A DNA stretch of 64,000 bases from Salinibacter pepae (GTDB taxonomy: Bacteria > Bacteroidota > Rhodothermia > Rhodothermales > Salinibacteraceae), in assembly GCF_947077775.1 (NCBI RefSeq), contig NZ_CAMTTE010000001.1, positions 3,376,501-3,440,500 on the forward strand. The letters are read 5' to 3'. Made by a program: the position numbers and the translations under genes. A model generated the notes under the pieces. The model saw nothing but the letters and a program-made list of their open reading frames with translations, did no database searches and was not told the origin of the DNA. Shown here one piece after another: positions 63,910 to 64,000 of the stretch; the stretch's first letter is position 1, and every line of letters starts with the position of its first letter.

Positions 63910-64000
63910 CTACGGGTGCTTGGGATCCGCCGGGGGCCCTGGGCGGATCCACTCGTGTCGGTGGAGCCGCTGCCAGGCCGCCGCAATCTGTTCCGGCGCG
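63910..64000 (-). CDS. 3' end of an unidentified minus-strand gene
   Basis: An open minus-strand frame enters at the right edge and ends with TAG at 63910-63912. It codes for 29 residues ending HEWIRPGPPADPKHP. The sequence is compositionally protein-like and on the strand that is open; the function cannot be told. It is convergent with the potassium channel gene. Confidence 0.5.
   Translation of the reverse strand, partial: APEQIAAAWQRLHRHEWIRPGPPADPKHP

Overview
The window looks like chromosomal DNA of an extremely halophilic member of the Rhodothermota/Bacteroidota, most likely Salinibacter (inference from gene content and style, not from a database search). The DNA is GC-rich with strongly GC-biased third codon positions, and the predicted proteins are rich in Asp and Glu. 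Starts often lack a clear Shine-Dalgarno sequence. Several upstream regions carry a Bacteroidota-like TTG / TAnnTTTG promoter pattern. A PorV-type outer-membrane protein and a GldA-GldF-GldG-like ABC set are present. No phage, insertion sequence or CRISPR array was seen.

Layout. 1-8123: 3'-truncated GAPDH gene, membrane TPR protein, NtrC-type regulator, LolD-like ATPase, LON-domain protein, metallo-hydrolase, a tiny stand-alone histidine-kinase dimerisation domain, and PorV. 8340-19499: a fatty-acid beta-oxidation island with a TetR regulator, acyl-CoA ligase, FadN-like fusion enzyme, thiolase, SDR, FadE and 2,4-dienoyl-CoA reductase. Two related palindromes stand in front of the fadN-like gene and fadE. 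19611-30717: an uncharacterised protein, protoporphyrinogen oxidase, a CsbD-like stress protein with a strong terminator, an acyl-CoA carboxylase subunit, OsmC, DUF1232, hemolysin III, an MBL hydrolase, a polyprenyl synthase, and a BtuF/BtuC pair without an ATPase.

30985-43458: a second sigma-54-type regulator, then DeoC with two overlapping aldehyde dehydrogenase genes, a SPOR lipoprotein, a PLP decarboxylase and an FAD oxidoreductase. The last of these is divergent from a thiamine cluster (thiO-thiS-thiG-thiE-thiD). 43541-46731: tRNA-Arg with terminator, a truncated cyclase gene and a PAS-GAF histidine kinase. 46801-52790: rhodanese lipoprotein, DUF493 protein, an active/inactive M16 protease pair and an HMG-CoA lyase-like enzyme. 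52828-58318 (minus strand): GldA, GldF, GldG, DUF4340 and an LpxH-like phosphoesterase in one run. 58559-64000: proB-proA, a DUF3667 membrane protein, a two-RCK potassium channel, and the 3' end of a further minus-strand gene.

How the genes fit together. The fatty-acid island covers activation, alpha-beta oxidation, hydration/dehydrogenation, thiolysis and removal of unsaturation, and is probably controlled by its own TetR repressor. The thiamine genes cover the thiazole branch plus HMP kinase and coupling. PorV and Gld-type genes point to envelope/secretion functions. The RCK channel and proline biosynthesis genes suit an organism dealing with high salt. Non-coding signals of note are phased 7-nt repeat arrays next to stop codons, the paired palindromes of the fad island, and a symmetric 12-bp inverted repeat between two divergent FAD oxidase genes.
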